Shown: positions 27,119 through 37,119, counted from the stretch's first letter. The stretch is 64,000 nt of DNA from JAFAXA01 sp963777325 (GCA_963777325.1 CAVZQE010000022.1:868001-932000); one strand, 5' to 3'. Notes: a model not told the origin generated them from the letters alone. Made by a program: numbers and translations.

Positions 27119-28322
27119 ATGGACCTCATCGCCTCCCGCCTCGACCGTATCAGCGTCAGCCAGACAATGGCGATCACCGCGAGAGCGCGCGCGCTCAAGG
27201 CGGAGGGCCACGACGTTATCAGCCTCTCGGCCGGAGAGCCGGATTTCGACACGCCCGACAACGTCAAGCAGGCCGCGATCCGGGCGATCGAGGCGGGCGA
27301 GACGAAATACACGGACGTCAGCGGGCACGCCGGCGCTGAAGCGCGCGGTCGCGGACAAGTTCCGCCGCGACTCCGGGCTCGACTACGCGCCCGGGGAGAT
27401 CATCGTCTCCACGGGCGGCAAGCAGGTGATCTTCAACGCCATGCTCGCGACCCTCGACGCGGGCGACGAGGTGGTCATCCCGGCGCCCTGCTGGGTCAGC
27501 TACCCGGATATCGTGGCGCTGGCCGACGGCAAGCCCGTGATCGTGCCATGCGGCCAGAACAACGGCTTCAAGCTCCGGGCCGAGGATCTGGAGGCCGCGA
27601 TCACGCCCCGGACCAAGTGGCTCGTCATCAATAGCCCCTGCAACCCGACGGGGGCCGCCTACTCGGCCGAGGAACTGCGGCCGATCTGCGACGTGCTGCT
27701 GAAGCACCCCGGACGTATGGGTCTTCACAGACGACATCTACGAGAAGCTGAGCTACGGCGACTACCGGTTCGCCACCATCGCCGAGGTCGAGCCGCGCCT
27801 CCGCGACCGCACGGTCACCATGAACGGGTGCAGCAAGACCTATGCCATGACAGGCTGGCGGATCGGCTTCGCCGGCGCGCCCGCGAGGCTCGTGAAGGCG
27901 ATGGACAAGCTGCAAGGGCAATCCACCTCCAACGCGTCCTCGATTGCGCAGGCGGCCGCCGTCGAGGCGCTGAACGGGCCGCAGGAGTCGGTCGCGCAGA
28001 TGGCGCGGGTCTATGAGCAGCGCCGCGACCTCGTCGTCTCCATGCTGAACGAGGCGCCGGGCCTGACCTGTACGACGCCGGAGGGGCGTTCTACGTGTTT
28101 CCCTCGATCCATGGCTGCATCGGCAAGACGAGCCGGGGCGGCGCCCGGATCGCCGACGACGAGAGCTTCGTCACCGCGCTGCTGGCCGAGGAGGGGGTCG
28201 CGACGGTGCATGGCACGGCCTTCATGTATCCGGGCTATTTCCGGGTGAGCTACGCGACCAGCACCGAAAATCTCCGGGAAGCCTGCACCCGCATCCAGCG
28301 CTTCTGCGAGGGGCTGGCCTGA
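27119..28322 (+). pseudogene. Aspartate/aromatic aminotransferase (class I PLP), frameshifted
   Basis: This is a PLP-dependent aminotransferase of the AatA/AspC-Ib group, exchanging the amino group between aspartate (or prephenate) and 2-oxoglutarate. It shows MDLIASRLDRISVSQTMAIT, VISLSAGEPDFDTP, IIVSTGGKQVIFNAM, INSPCNPTGAAYS, DDIYEKLSYGDYRF and CSKTYAMTGWRIGF (Schiff-base Lys), and ends with FRVSYATSTENLREAC (substrate carboxylate Arg). Three single-base shifts, near 27,330, 27,715 and 28,085, break an otherwise full-length (about 400 aa) gene. Its stop overlaps the next aminotransferase start. Confidence 0.8.
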
Positions 28323-29523
28323 TGCCGGCCCTGGCCCGGCGATTGAGCCGGGCCCGGGTCGCCGCCACCTACCAGATGATGGCGCGGGTGCGGGCGCTGC
28401 GGGATGAGGGTGCCCCGGTCATCTCGCTCGCGATCGGGGAGCCCGATTTCGCCTCGCCGCCGCATGCGATCGAGGCGGCCTACGCGGCGGCGCGGGCAGG
28501 CGACACGAAGTATCCGCCGGTGGACGGCACCAAGGCGCTGAAGGACGCCGTCCGGCGCAAGTTCGCGCGCGAGAACGGCCTCGACTTCGCGGCGGACGAG
28601 GTCATCGTCGCCAATGGCGGCAAGCAGGCGATCTTCGACGCGCTGATGGCGACGCTGGACGAGGGCGACGAGGCGATTATCCCGGCGCCGTTCTGGGGCG
28701 CCTATCCGCTCGCCGTGGAGGCGCTCGGCGGCACGCCCGTGTTCGTCGCCTGCCCGCAGGCGAGGGCTTCAAGCCGCGACCGGCGGATATCGAGGCCGCG
28801 ATCACGCCCCGGACCAAGTGGCTGCTGCTCAATCTGCCGAACAACCCCTCCGGCGCGGCCTGCACGCGCGCGGAACTCGCGGCGATCGCGGACCTCATGC
28901 GCCGCCATCCCGAAATCTGGATCATGGACGATGCGATGTACGAGCACCTGCTCTACGACCGCATCGACTATTGCTCCTTCGCCGCCGCCGCTCCGGACCT
29001 GCGCGACCGGGTTCTGACGGTCGCGGGCGTGTCGAAGACCTACGCCATGACGGGGTGGCGGATCGGCTTCGCGTGCGGCCCGGCGCGGCTCATTCGCGGC
29101 ATGGCGAATATCCAGGGTCATGCGACGGCCGGGGTGTCGACAATCGGCCAGGCGGCCGCCACCGCCGCGCTGGACGGACCGCAGGACGCGCTTCCGAGCC
29201 AGATCGCCTCCTATAAGCGCCGCCGCGATTTGGTGGCGGACGGGCTGAATGCGTGTCCAGGGATCGTCTGCCACCGGCCGGAGGGCGCGTTCTATGTCTT
29301 CCCATCCGTCGCCGGTTGCCTCGGCCGCGTGACGGGCGGCGGCCGGAGGCTCGGGACCGACGAGGATTTCGCGCTGGCGCTGCTCGAGGAGGAGCACGTC
29401 GCCGTGGTGCATGGGGCCGCCTTCGGCATGAGCCCACACGTCCGGATCAGCTACGCGACCGACCAGGCCTCGCTCGCCGAAGCCTGCGGGCGGATCGGCC
29501 GGTTCTGCGCCCGGCTGCGGTGA
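28322..29523 (+). pseudogene. Second class I aminotransferase, paralogue of the preceding gene, one frameshift
   Basis: This is another about 400-aa fold-type I aminotransferase, clearly homologous to the upstream gene: MARVRALRDEGAPVISLAIGEPDF, VIVANGGKQAIFDALMATLDEGDE, IPAPFWGAYPLAVEALGG, LPNNPSGAA, GVSKTYAMTGWRIGF (PLP Lys) and HVRISYATDQASLAEAC (Arg). One base is missing near 28,763 (GTGTTCGTCGCC...CAGG region). The ATG at 28322 overlaps the upstream stop (TGATG) and the stop overlaps the hydrolase GTG, so four genes in a row are coupled. Tandem duplication followed by divergence is the likely history. Confidence 0.8.
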
Positions 29524-30407
29524 GCGGAGAGACCACGGCCGGAGAGGAGCCGCCCCGCCAGGACAGCGTGCTCAGCCTGTCCCGGCAGGGCTTCCACCGG
29601 GTCGCCTACACCGAGTGGGGCGATCCGGCCTGCCGCCACGTGGTGCTCTGCGTGCATGGCCTGACTCGTCAGGGCCGCGATTTCGACCCGCTCGCGGCCG
29701 CGCTCGCGCGCCGGGGATACCGGGTGATCTGCCCCGATCTGGTCGGCCGGGGCCGCAGCGACTGGCTGCGCGACCCGGACGACTACGCCCTGCCGCAATA
29801 CGCGACCGACATGACCGTGCTGCTCGCGCGCGCGGGCGTGCAGACCGTCACTTGGGTCGGCACCTCGCTCGGCGCCCTGATCGGCATGATCGTCGCGAGC
29901 CAATCGAACACTCCCGTCCGCCGCATGGTCGTCAACGACATCGGGCCGTTCGTGTCGCACACCGCCCTGCACCGACTCGGCCTCTATCTGCGGACAATGC
30001 CGGCGCGGCTGCCGAGCTATGAAGCGGCGGAGGCCTATTTCCGGGGCGTGCTCGCGCCCTTCGGCGAGCTGGACGATGCGGGATGGCGGCTGCTGACCGA
30101 GCACAGCATCGCAGCCGAGCCGGATGGTTCGTTCAGGCTTTTGTGCGACTCCGGCATTGCGCGCGCGTTCCGGCCCGCGTTGTTCTACAATGTCAGCATG
30201 TGGCGGCATTGGGACGCGATCGAGGCGCCGGTTCTCCTCATACGCGGCGCGGAATCGGACCTTTTGTCCGAAAGCACGGCCGAGACGATGCGCGGGCGCG
30301 GGCCCCGGCCGGATTTCGTCGAGATCCCCGGCGTCGGACACGCGCCCGCCTTGCTGGACGAGGATCAGATCGACATCGTCGTCCGCTGGATCGGCGACCC
30401 GCGATGA
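29520..30407 (+). CDS. Alpha/beta hydrolase
   Basis: The product is 295 aa. A serine hydrolase fold is shown by VVLCVHGLTRQGRDFDPLA (oxyanion region HG), CPDLVGRGRSDW, the nucleophile elbow WVGTSLGALIG (Ser in GTSLG), VNDIGPF, PVLLIRGAESDLL (acid) and GVGHAPALLDE (catalytic His). The GTG at 29520 overlaps the aminotransferase stop as GTGA; the extended upstream frame is the aminotransferase in another frame. It is coupled by ATGA to the DinB gene. The substrate is unknown; its position after two aminotransferases hints at small-molecule metabolism. Confidence 0.85.
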   Translation: MSGETTAGEEPPRQDSVLSLSRQGFHRVAYTEWGDPACRHVVLCVHGLTRQGRDFDPLAAALARRGYRVICPDLVGRGRSDWLRDPDDYALPQYATDMTVLLARAGVQTVTWVGTSLGALIGMIVASQSNTPVRRMVVNDIGPFVSHTALHRLGLYLRTMPARLPSYEAAEAYFRGVLAPFGELDDAGWRLLTEHSIAAEPDGSFRLLCDSGIARAFRPALFYNVSMWRHWDAIEAPVLLIRGAESDLLSESTAETMRGRGPRPDFVEIPGVGHAPALLDEDQIDIVVRWIGDPR

Positions 30408-30910
30408 TCGGCGCCGCCTACGTGCGTCTGATGGCGGCCTACAACCACGAAATGAACCGCCGCATCTACGCGGCGGCGGAACGGCTCGGAGAGCCGGAGC
30501 GCCGCCGCGACCGGGGCGCGTTCTGGCATTCCATCCAGGGCACGCTCAGCCATCTGCTCTGGGCCGACCGGATGTGGATGTCGCGGCTGGCCGGCTGGGA
30601 GAAGCCCGATGTCTCTCTTGCCCAGAGCGGGCACTACTACGAGGACTTCGCCGCTCTGGCCGAGGAGAGGCGTCGGGCGGACGCGGACATCGCGGCCTGG
30701 GCGGACCAACTCAATGAACACGTGCTGGCCGAGGATCTCACCTGGTTCAGCGGGGCGGCGCAGCGCGAGATCGTGATGAGCCGGGCCAAGCTCGTTGTGC
30801 ATTTCTTCAACCATCAGACCCATCATCGCGGCCAGGTGCATGCGATGCTGACCAGGGCCGGAGAACACACCGGCGATACCGACATTTTCCTCGTCGTGCC
30901 GGACGCCTGA
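30404..30910 (+). CDS. DinB-family protein
   Basis: The product is 168 aa, a four-helix bundle of the DinB/YfiT type. Such proteins bind a divalent metal through three histidines and often act as thiol-dependent transferases. The ligands are visible in GTLSHLLWADRMW (first His) and VVHFFNHQTHHRGQVH (second and third). The start overlaps the hydrolase stop by ATGA. The frame is intact and the length normal. It is not evidence of an SOS response gene; most DinB-family members are not DNA repair proteins. Confidence 0.85.
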   Translation: MIGAAYVRLMAAYNHEMNRRIYAAAERLGEPERRRDRGAFWHSIQGTLSHLLWADRMWMSRLAGWEKPDVSLAQSGHYYEDFAALAEERRRADADIAAWADQLNEHVLAEDLTWFSGAAQREIVMSRAKLVVHFFNHQTHHRGQVHAMLTRAGEHTGDTDIFLVVPDA

Positions 30911-30916
30911 TCGCCC

Positions 30917-32008
30917 GTGCGTCGGATCGCGCTCGCCCTGCTGCTGCCGCTGCTGATCGCGTCCGCCGCGCACGCAGCTCCCGGGGCCGACCGGATCGCC
31001 TCGCTCCGGCGCGGGGTCAATTTCACGAACTGGTTCCGCTTCCCCGCCGATCCCTCGGCCGTGGCGCTCGCCGCCTATATCGGCGATCCGGCGCTCGCCG
31101 ATTTGAAGGCGGCCGGCTTCACCTTCGTCCGCCTCGCGGTCGATCCGGCCGTTTTGAGCCGGCCGGACGGCATGGCCGACCCCGGCCGTGTCGCACTTCT
31201 TACGAGCGCCGTAGCGCGCATCGAGAAGGCGGGTCTCGCGATCGTGGTGGAGCTGCACCCGGCGAACTGGCGTCTGGAGACGTCCGCCGCGGACCGCGCC
31301 CGGCTGCTCACGTTCTGGCGGGCGCTCGCGCCGGCGCTGGGAGGGTTCGATCCGCGCCTGACCTTCCCCGAGGTGCTGAACGAGCCGGTGTTTACCGCCG
31401 ATCCGGCCGCCTGGGAGGCGTTGCAGCGAACCGCCGTCGCCGTCATCCGCACGGCGCTGCCCGCCTCCACCATCATCGTCTCGGGCAATGATTGGGGCAG
31501 CATCGACGGTCTTTCGCGGCTCCACACGCTTGCCGACCAGAACGTCGTCTACAGCTTCCACTATTACGAACCGACGCTGCTGACCACGCTCGGCGAGTTC
31601 CAGGCCGGTCTCGACCCAAGCCCGCTGGCCAAACTGCCGTTCCCGGTCGGTGACCCGGCGAGCTGCGAGGCCATTCCGGCGAATGCGGCGACGCATGCCG
31701 CGATCGAGTATTATTGCCAGGGAAACTGGGACGCCGGGCGCCTGTATGACCGGATCGCGCTCGCGGCCGAGTGGGGACGGAGCCATGGCGTCCCGGTGAT
31801 CGCGGGCGAGTTCGGCGCCCGGTCGCAACTGAACCCGCCGGCGCGGCTCGCTTGGCTGCGGACGGTCCGGCAGGCCTGCGAGTCGAACCGGATCGGCTGG
31901 GCGTTATGGGGCTACGACGACAGCTTCGGCCTCGACGTGCGCCGGCCTCCGGGGAACCGCCCGAAGCTCAATACGGCCGTGCTGGAAGCGCTCGGGTTGC
32001 CCAGGTAG
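30917..32008 (+). CDS. Secreted glycoside hydrolase family 5 (cellulase-like)
   Basis: The product is 363 aa, with signal peptide MRRIALALLLPLLIASAAHA (start GTG at 30917, six bases after the DinB stop). GH5 enzymes hydrolyse beta-linked glucans by a retaining mechanism with two Glu. The acid/base Glu is in LTFPEVLNEPVF and the nucleophile in VIAGEFGARS. Other family features are VNFTNWFRFP, VVELHPANW, YSFHYYEPTLLT and IGWALWGYDDSFG. There is no carbohydrate-binding module. It could act on plant cellulose or on the cell's own cellulose-type exopolysaccharide, but no bcs genes are nearby. Confidence 0.85.
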   Translation: MRRIALALLLPLLIASAAHAAPGADRIASLRRGVNFTNWFRFPADPSAVALAAYIGDPALADLKAAGFTFVRLAVDPAVLSRPDGMADPGRVALLTSAVARIEKAGLAIVVELHPANWRLETSAADRARLLTFWRALAPALGGFDPRLTFPEVLNEPVFTADPAAWEALQRTAVAVIRTALPASTIIVSGNDWGSIDGLSRLHTLADQNVVYSFHYYEPTLLTTLGEFQAGLDPSPLAKLPFPVGDPASCEAIPANAATHAAIEYYCQGNWDAGRLYDRIALAAEWGRSHGVPVIAGEFGARSQLNPPARLAWLRTVRQACESNRIGWALWGYDDSFGLDVRRPPGNRPKLNTAVLEALGLPR

Positions 32009-32025
32009 CGCCGCGACAAACCCGG

Positions 32026-32043
32026 CCGCCACACCCGTGGCGG
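32026..32043. terminator. GC-rich hairpin after the GH5 gene
   Basis: CCGCCAC (32026-32032), loop ACCC, GTGGCGG (32037-32043), beginning 17 bases after the GH5 stop. It has no T-run, so it is only a possible terminator for the coupled gene chain upstream. Confidence 0.4.
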
Positions 32044-32122
32044 ACGCACCGATGAGAAGACGGGTTGCGCCGTCGCGAGCGAGGAGCCACGCTCCACCTT
32101 TCCGATTTGTAAGGAGGCGGGC

Positions 32123-32458
32123 ATGTCCTCGGTGTCGCGCGACCTGATCCGGGCCGTTCTCGAGGTTCGGGATCACCGTCACAATGAAACCCACGCGGCC
32201 CTGGTTGGGCTGTTCCAGGCGCTCTCGGCCGAGCTGATCCAGGCCGGGAGCGTGCGGGCCGACGCTCTGGCCGACCGGCTGGACCGGGTTCAAGAGGACG
32301 TGACGCAGGATCCACACGGCGACGCCGCCAGGACGTTAATCGAGCACATCACGGCATGGCTTCGCGGTCTGGAGCCGATGCCCCGGCTGGCTCATCCGAA
32401 GAACTGGACGGCTCCGCCGATCTCGGTGCCGGTGCCGCAGCCGCCGCCCCTCAGGTGA
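32123..32458 (+). CDS. Hypothetical protein
   Basis: The product is 111 aa, with an AAGGAGG ribosome-binding site seven bases before the ATG, which makes translation credible. The protein is mostly helical in appearance (DLIRAVLEVRDHRHNETHAALVGLF, LADRLDRVQEDV, AARTLIEHITAWLRGL), ending in a proline-rich tail (VPVPQPPPLR). It has no signal peptide, no cysteine and no recognised family. It is the last normal-looking sequence before the T/G tract. Confidence 0.55.
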   Translation: MSSVSRDLIRAVLEVRDHRHNETHAALVGLFQALSAELIQAGSVRADALADRLDRVQEDVTQDPHGDAARTLIEHITAWLRGLEPMPRLAHPKNWTAPPISVPVPQPPPLR

Positions 32459-32569
32459 TTTCGCACGCTCGATGCGCTGTGGCTGGCGCCGCTTCGCTTC
32501 CAGGCGAGGCGCGATTGCGTGCTTCGTTCTCGAGGGTTGGCCTCCGTGTCGTTGTGGGTACCGTTCTTG

Positions 32570-33300
32570 TCCTACGGGTGTTTGTTTGTGGTGGGTTTGG
32601 TGGTGTGTTGGTGGTGTTTGTTTTTTTGTTGTTGGTGTGGTTTGGTTTTGGTGTGTTGGTGTTTGTGTGTTTGGTTTGATTTGAGGGGGTGGTTTTGGTT
32701 AGTGAGTGTTTTTTTGTTTGTGGGTTTTTTGTTTGTGTGTGTGGTTGTTGTTTGTTTGGTGTGTTTTGTGGTGTGTTGGTTTGTGTTTGTTGTGTTGTTT
32801 GTTTGTGTTGTTGTTGTTGTGTGGTGGAGTGTGGTTTGTTTGTTTGTTGTTTTGGTTGTTTGGTGTGTTTTGTTTTTGTTTGTTTGTGTTTGTTGTTGTT
32901 GTTGTTTTTAGTGTTGTTGTTTTTTTTGTTGTGTGTTGTGTTTTGTTGTTGTTTGTGTTTGTTGTTTGTGTTGTTGTTGTTTTAGTGTTGGTTGTTTTTT
33001 GTGTTTTGTTGTTGTTTTGTTTTGGTTGTTGTTGTGTTTTTTGTGTTGCCGTTGTGTTGTGTTGTGATTTTGTTGTTGTTTTGTTTTTTGTGTCGTTGTG
33101 TGTCGTTGCGTTGTGTTTTTGTGGTTGTTGTTTTTGTTGTTGTTGTTTTGTTTTTGCGTGTTTTGTGTTTTTGCTGCGTTTGCTGTTAGTGCGTTTTTGC
33201 GCGTTGGTGTGTTGGTTGTTTGTCCGCGTCGTTTGTTTTCTGCGTGCTGTTTTTTGCTGTTTGTTGGCGTTGCTTCTGCGTGCCGGTGTTTTTTGTTGTT
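32570..33300. repeat. About 730-bp tract composed almost only of T and G
   Basis: From about 32,570 the plus strand becomes nearly pure T/G (GTTTGTTTGTGG, TTGTTGTTG and similar), with A and C almost absent until about 33,040. C then returns gradually over the next 300 bases. No period is strictly kept, so it is not a tandem repeat. The surrounding genome is GC-rich. Its right side runs into the remains of a glycosidase gene, so real coding sequence seems to have been replaced. A base-calling or assembly artefact is the simplest explanation. Confidence 0.85.
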
Positions 33301-34440
33301 GTGCGTCTTAGTTTATCTCGGGCTGGGGGTTCCCGCCGCAATTGCTGCCGAAGGTGGTGTAGTGGTGCTGGGTAACCGCTGCTAGGTAGGAACCCTCTTG
33401 CTGCACGAAGACGCCATGTCGGCTTGGGTGAGGAAGGTGGTTGCGTCCGTAATTCCATTGCTTGATAAAGGCAGGTCAGGAAGATTGCGTCCGAAGGGCC
33501 CATCAGCAAGGGGCTATCAGGAACCGGGCAAAGATGGCGTTGCGCCAGGTCATGAAATCCTGCGCGTATTGCGGATACCCATAGTCGCTGGACCGGTGGC
33601 CGCTTACGGTGGGGTAGAAATCGGGTTCGTTGCCAACCTCAATGGCCGCATTGACCCCTGGGGCATGTTCTGCACGTAGACATTTGCTTGGTAGGCCGCC
33701 AGGGCAGAGACGTCTGATCCCAAGTTCACGTCAAGGATAAAGGACGCCCCCATTCTCTTGTGCCGGAAATTGTTTTCCATCGGTCTGTTTCGTGAGGCTT
33801 TGAGGCCTTCAGGTCTTCGAAGAGTTGCGCAAGGGCCGGACCGTATTTGCGTCCGGCAGCGCCGTGCTATCCGTGCTATTGCCCCCGACGCGGATTGAGA
33901 GGCTGCCCCTTACGCCATCAGGTTCCTCAGGAGCTGGCGGTAAATCGGGTTGGTCCCGAGGGCCGGGTCGCCCATCAGCAACTGGGCTTCGCCACTCATG
34001 AGAAAAGCCGAGGTAGCCCGGCGCGATGGCGTTGCCGGTTGGGTTGGATCGATCGTCGCTGTCGCGATCGAGGGATCGGCCGTAACGGAGACGGTCACGT
34101 CTTGCGAGAAGCGTTGGCCCCCAGCCGTCGCCGCCGTGAGGGTGTAGGTCGTGGTGTCGGTAGGCGCGACGACCACGCTAGAAGCGGGGGTGGCGGTCAC
34201 GCCGGTCAAGGTGACTTTTGCGCCCCCCCAACTACCCACTAGAGCGTGGTGGTTTGGCCGCCGTGATGGCGCTAGGGTTCGCCGAGAACGATTGGATGAT
34301 GCCGTCTGGCTTTGGCTTGGGCCAGGCCAGGCCGCCGTAACCATCCACGCCAACAGCGCGGACTTAAAAGTTGCGTGCCGCTGCCGATTACCTTCGGTCC
34401 GAACATTAGGACCTTGCCACTTGACCATTGGGCGACTTCG
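33301..34440 (-). pseudogene. Remnant of a secreted glycoside hydrolase with an Ig-like domain, truncated
   Basis: Read on the minus strand from about 34,440, shifting frames give DGIIQSFSANPSAIT, VTLTGVTATPASSVVVAP, TDTTTYTLTAATAGGQRFSQ (an Ig/Big-type domain), SGEAQLLMGDPALGTNPIYR, QLLRNLMAYGG-like sequence, GASFILDVNLGSDVSALAAY, QANVYVQNMPQGS, AIEVGNEPDFYPTVSGHRSS (NEP, the acid/base Glu of clan A glycosidases), YPQYAQDFMTWRNAIFARF and finally QHHYTTFGSNCGGNPQPEI, where it runs into the T/G tract. It looks like a GH79/GH39-type beta-glucuronidase-like enzyme. At least six indels are present and the C-terminal half is gone. Confidence 0.55.
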
Positions 34441-34504
34441 CAGACCTTGTCAAGCGCGTCATCTTTACTCTAAACGAAAAGGTAACTCGGAGTAAACTTG
34501 CCTG

Positions 34505-34576
34505 ACCGGAGAAGTGGCCGCCGTCCTGGGCGCCACCGGCGTGCTCGGCGGCGCAATGGCCGAGGGCTTGGCTAGC
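34505..34576 (+). pseudogene. Fragment of a short-chain dehydrogenase N-terminus
   Basis: One frame reads LTGEVAAVLGATGVLGGAMA followed by EGLA, matching the glycine-rich cofactor-binding start of SDR oxidoreductases (TGxxGxxG type). It stops abruptly at the left side of the IS1380 element, and no continuation exists on the other side. It is probably a gene cut off by the insertion. Confidence 0.4.
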
Positions 34577-34694
34577 CGCTCTTATTCACCGCAGGCAGGG
34601 ATTTGCTGGCGGATGTAGCGTAAGGGACTGAGTTGGCAGAGAGATTTGGGTGTCGAAGCCAACCTCTTGCCGAGTGGACGCTGCCACACCCGCC

Positions 34695-36009
34695 ATGACC
34701 GACGATACCCTGCTGCCGTTCGCGCTGCCATCGGTGCAGCGCAAGAAAATCACCGCCGCTTTCGACGGTGGCCGCATCAGTTCCGATGGCGGCGTGATGC
34801 TGCTGGGCTGGCCGAGCGGCGGATCGGTGTGGCGGAGAAACTCGCCGCCGAGATCGCCGATCCGCGCGACCCGACCCGTGTCGTGCATTCGCTTGCCGAC
34901 ATCCTGCGCGCCGCATTCTCGCCATTGCGTGCGGCTACGAGGATGCCGACGACCTCGATCATTTGCGCAGCGACCCCGCGCTCAAGCTGGCCTGCGGCCA
35001 TTTGCCGGACAGCGGACGTGATCTGTGCTCGCAGCCGACGATGTCGCGCTGGAGAACGCGCCCACGCTGCGCGAGGTGATCAGGCTGATGCGGGTGATGG
35101 TGGCGCTGTATTGCAGCAGCTATGACAAGCCGCCGCTGCCGTGACGCTCGATATCGACGACACCCTCGACGTGGTGCATGGCCATCAGCAGCTGTCGATG
35201 TTCAACGCGCATTACGACGAGCGCTGCTTCCGCCGATCCATGTCTATGACACCGCGACGTCACGCCCGGTCGCCGTGCTGCTACGGCCGGGCAAGACCCC
35301 GTCGGGATACGAGATACGCGGCCATCTGCGGCGCCTGATGCGAGAAATTCGCCGCCACTGGCCGCACACCCGCATCACCCTTCGCGGCGACAGCCATTAC
35401 GGGCGGCCCGAGGTGATGGATGGTGCGACGCCACCGGCATCACCTTCGTGCGGCCTATCCGGCAACGACGTGCTGCGCCGCCTCGTCGAACCCGCGGCCG
35501 ACGACGTGCGCGTGCGCCGGGCCGAGGCGCTGCCGCGGTGCTGCGCGGCTACACCGAGACGCGTACGGCGCGAAATCCTGGCGTGCAGAGCGGCGCGTCG
35601 CGGCACGGATCGAGGCTACTCCCAGGGTCCGACATCCGCTACGTGGTGACCAGCCTGATGCACGGCAGCGCCGAGTGGGTCTATGCCAGCCTCTACTGCG
35701 CCCGTGGCCAGGCCGAGAACCTAATCAAGCTCCACAAGGGCCAGCTGGCATCGATCGGACCAGCTGCCGCTCACCGCTGGCCAACCAAGTGCGCCTCCTG
35801 CTGCACACCGCAGCCTACTGGTACGCTGACCCTGCGCACGCTCCAAATCCCCAGTCGCTCGCCCAGGCAGAGTCACCACGTTGCGGGCTCGCCGCTCAAG
35901 ATTGCCGCGCGCATCATCGAGACGGCCACCCGCGGCGCTCGCCTCGCTGCTGCTGCCCCGAAGCCGGCTCCGCGGCATCGCCCGCAGCCTGCAGCCCGAA
36001 GGACCGTGA
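34695..36009 (+). pseudogene. IS1380-family transposase, frameshifted
   Basis: The start MTDDTLLPFALPSVQRKKIT and AAFDGGRISSDGGVMLLGW is the typical IS1380 N-terminus. Later frames give LDIDDTLDVVHGHQQLSMFN (catalytic Asp region), VYDTATSRPVAVLLRPGKTP, IRRHWPHTRITLRGDSHYGR (second Asp region), YVVTSLMHGSAEWVYASLYCARGQAEN (acidic residue) and a tail SLLLPRSRLRGIARSLQPEG before TGA 36007-36009. At least seven indels break it. The element ends were not resolved; it probably extends from about 34,576 to about 36,130. Confidence 0.75.
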
Positions 36010-36151
36010 CCAACGGGGCGCGACCGCCCCAAAAGCCCGTCCCAGTGACCCCCAACGCCGCCAGATATGACCGGAAATCGCCCAAACGGCGCAGCGGGCA
36101 ACTGCGCCGTGAAGGTGCGGACCGACGGTTAGGTCCTCGGAGTTTCGGGCC

Positions 36152-37039
36152 TCAGGATTGCGGGCGGCCGAGCTCGCTCAGCAGGAAGTCGCGGAACACG
36201 GCGACTCGCTTCGAGTTGCGCAGCTCCTCCGGATAGACGAAGAACACGTCCACCTTGGGCGTGGCGATGTCGGAGAGCAGGCGGACGAGCTGATCGTCTC
36301 CGGCGAGCATGAAGTCGGGCAGGGCGCCGATCCCGAGCCCCGAGCGGATGGCGAGGGCCATCGCGCTCGTGCTGTTCACCTCGAGGATCGGCCGGCGCGG
36401 ACTGCCCGGACGTCGTCCGATGTCGGCGAGCCAGTTCATGTCGTCGACCGGCGGCCGGTAGTGGCCGAACAGAATCAGCTTGTGCTCGTCCAGCTCCTCG
36501 GGCCGCTGAGGAACGCCGTGGGCCTTGAGATACTCGGGCGACGCGCAGACGACCCACTCCATGGTCATCAGATGCCGCTGCACGAGGTCGGGCTGCTTCG
36601 GCGGGTGCATCCGGATCGCGACGTCCGCCTCGCGCATGGCGAGGTCGAGATCCATGTCGTCGAGCAGCAGAGTCATCGTCACGTCGGGGTACAACTCGAG
36701 GAATTTCGAGAGCCTCGGCGTCAGCCAGGATGCGCCGAACCCGGCCGTCGTCGTGACCTTGAGCCGGCCCGCCGGCTTCTCCTTGCTCTCGGTCAGCATC
36801 GCCTCCGTCATGGCGAGCTTGCCGAATACCTCGCGGACGGTGCGGTTGAGGGTCTCGCCCTGCTCCGTCAGGATCAGGCCGCGCGCATGCCGATGGAAGA
36901 GCGGCACCTGCAGCGCCTCTTCCAGCGCCGAAATCTGGCGTGACACCGCCGACTGGCTGAGATTGAGCGTATCGCCCGCGTGCGTGAAGCTGCCCGCCTC
37001 GGCGACCGCGTGAAAGACGCGCAGCTTGTCCCAATCCAT
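36152..37039 (-). CDS. LysR-family transcriptional regulator
   Basis: The product is 295 aa. The N-terminal winged helix-turn-helix is MDWDKLRVFHAVAEAGSFTH, then AGDTLNLSQSAVSRQISALEEAL. The C-terminal effector-binding domain begins near residue 90 (PAGRLKVTTTAGFGASWLTPRL) and includes LAIRSGLGIGALPDFM. The length and architecture are standard. It is transcribed away from the IS1380 element and lies downstream of trxB on the same strand, 80 bases apart, so the usual divergent target gene is missing. The effector is unknown. Confidence 0.9.
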   Translation of the reverse strand: MDWDKLRVFHAVAEAGSFTHAGDTLNLSQSAVSRQISALEEALQVPLFHRHARGLILTEQGETLNRTVREVFGKLAMTEAMLTESKEKPAGRLKVTTTAGFGASWLTPRLSKFLELYPDVTMTLLLDDMDLDLAMREADVAIRMHPPKQPDLVQRHLMTMEWVVCASPEYLKAHGVPQRPEELDEHKLILFGHYRPPVDDMNWLADIGRRPGSPRRPILEVNSTSAMALAIRSGLGIGALPDFMLAGDDQLVRLLSDIATPKVDVFFVYPEELRNSKRVAVFRDFLLSELGRPQS

Positions 37040-37119
37040 CTCTCAGCGTTCCCTATCGACGGCAGGCGCTCGCAGCCTGCACCAGCTTCGGGCGATTCTC
37101 TCCCCTGAATCGACGATGT

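Noticed and set aside
27119..28322. Programmed frameshifting in the first aminotransferase
   Set aside because: Three shifts lie at unrelated sites without slippery heptamers or downstream structures; this matches the general indel pattern.
32519..33385. Long open frames rich in Val, Cys, Phe, Leu and Trp inside the T/G tract
   Set aside because: They exist only because T/G-only DNA cannot form a stop codon except those containing A; the composition, not selection, keeps them open.
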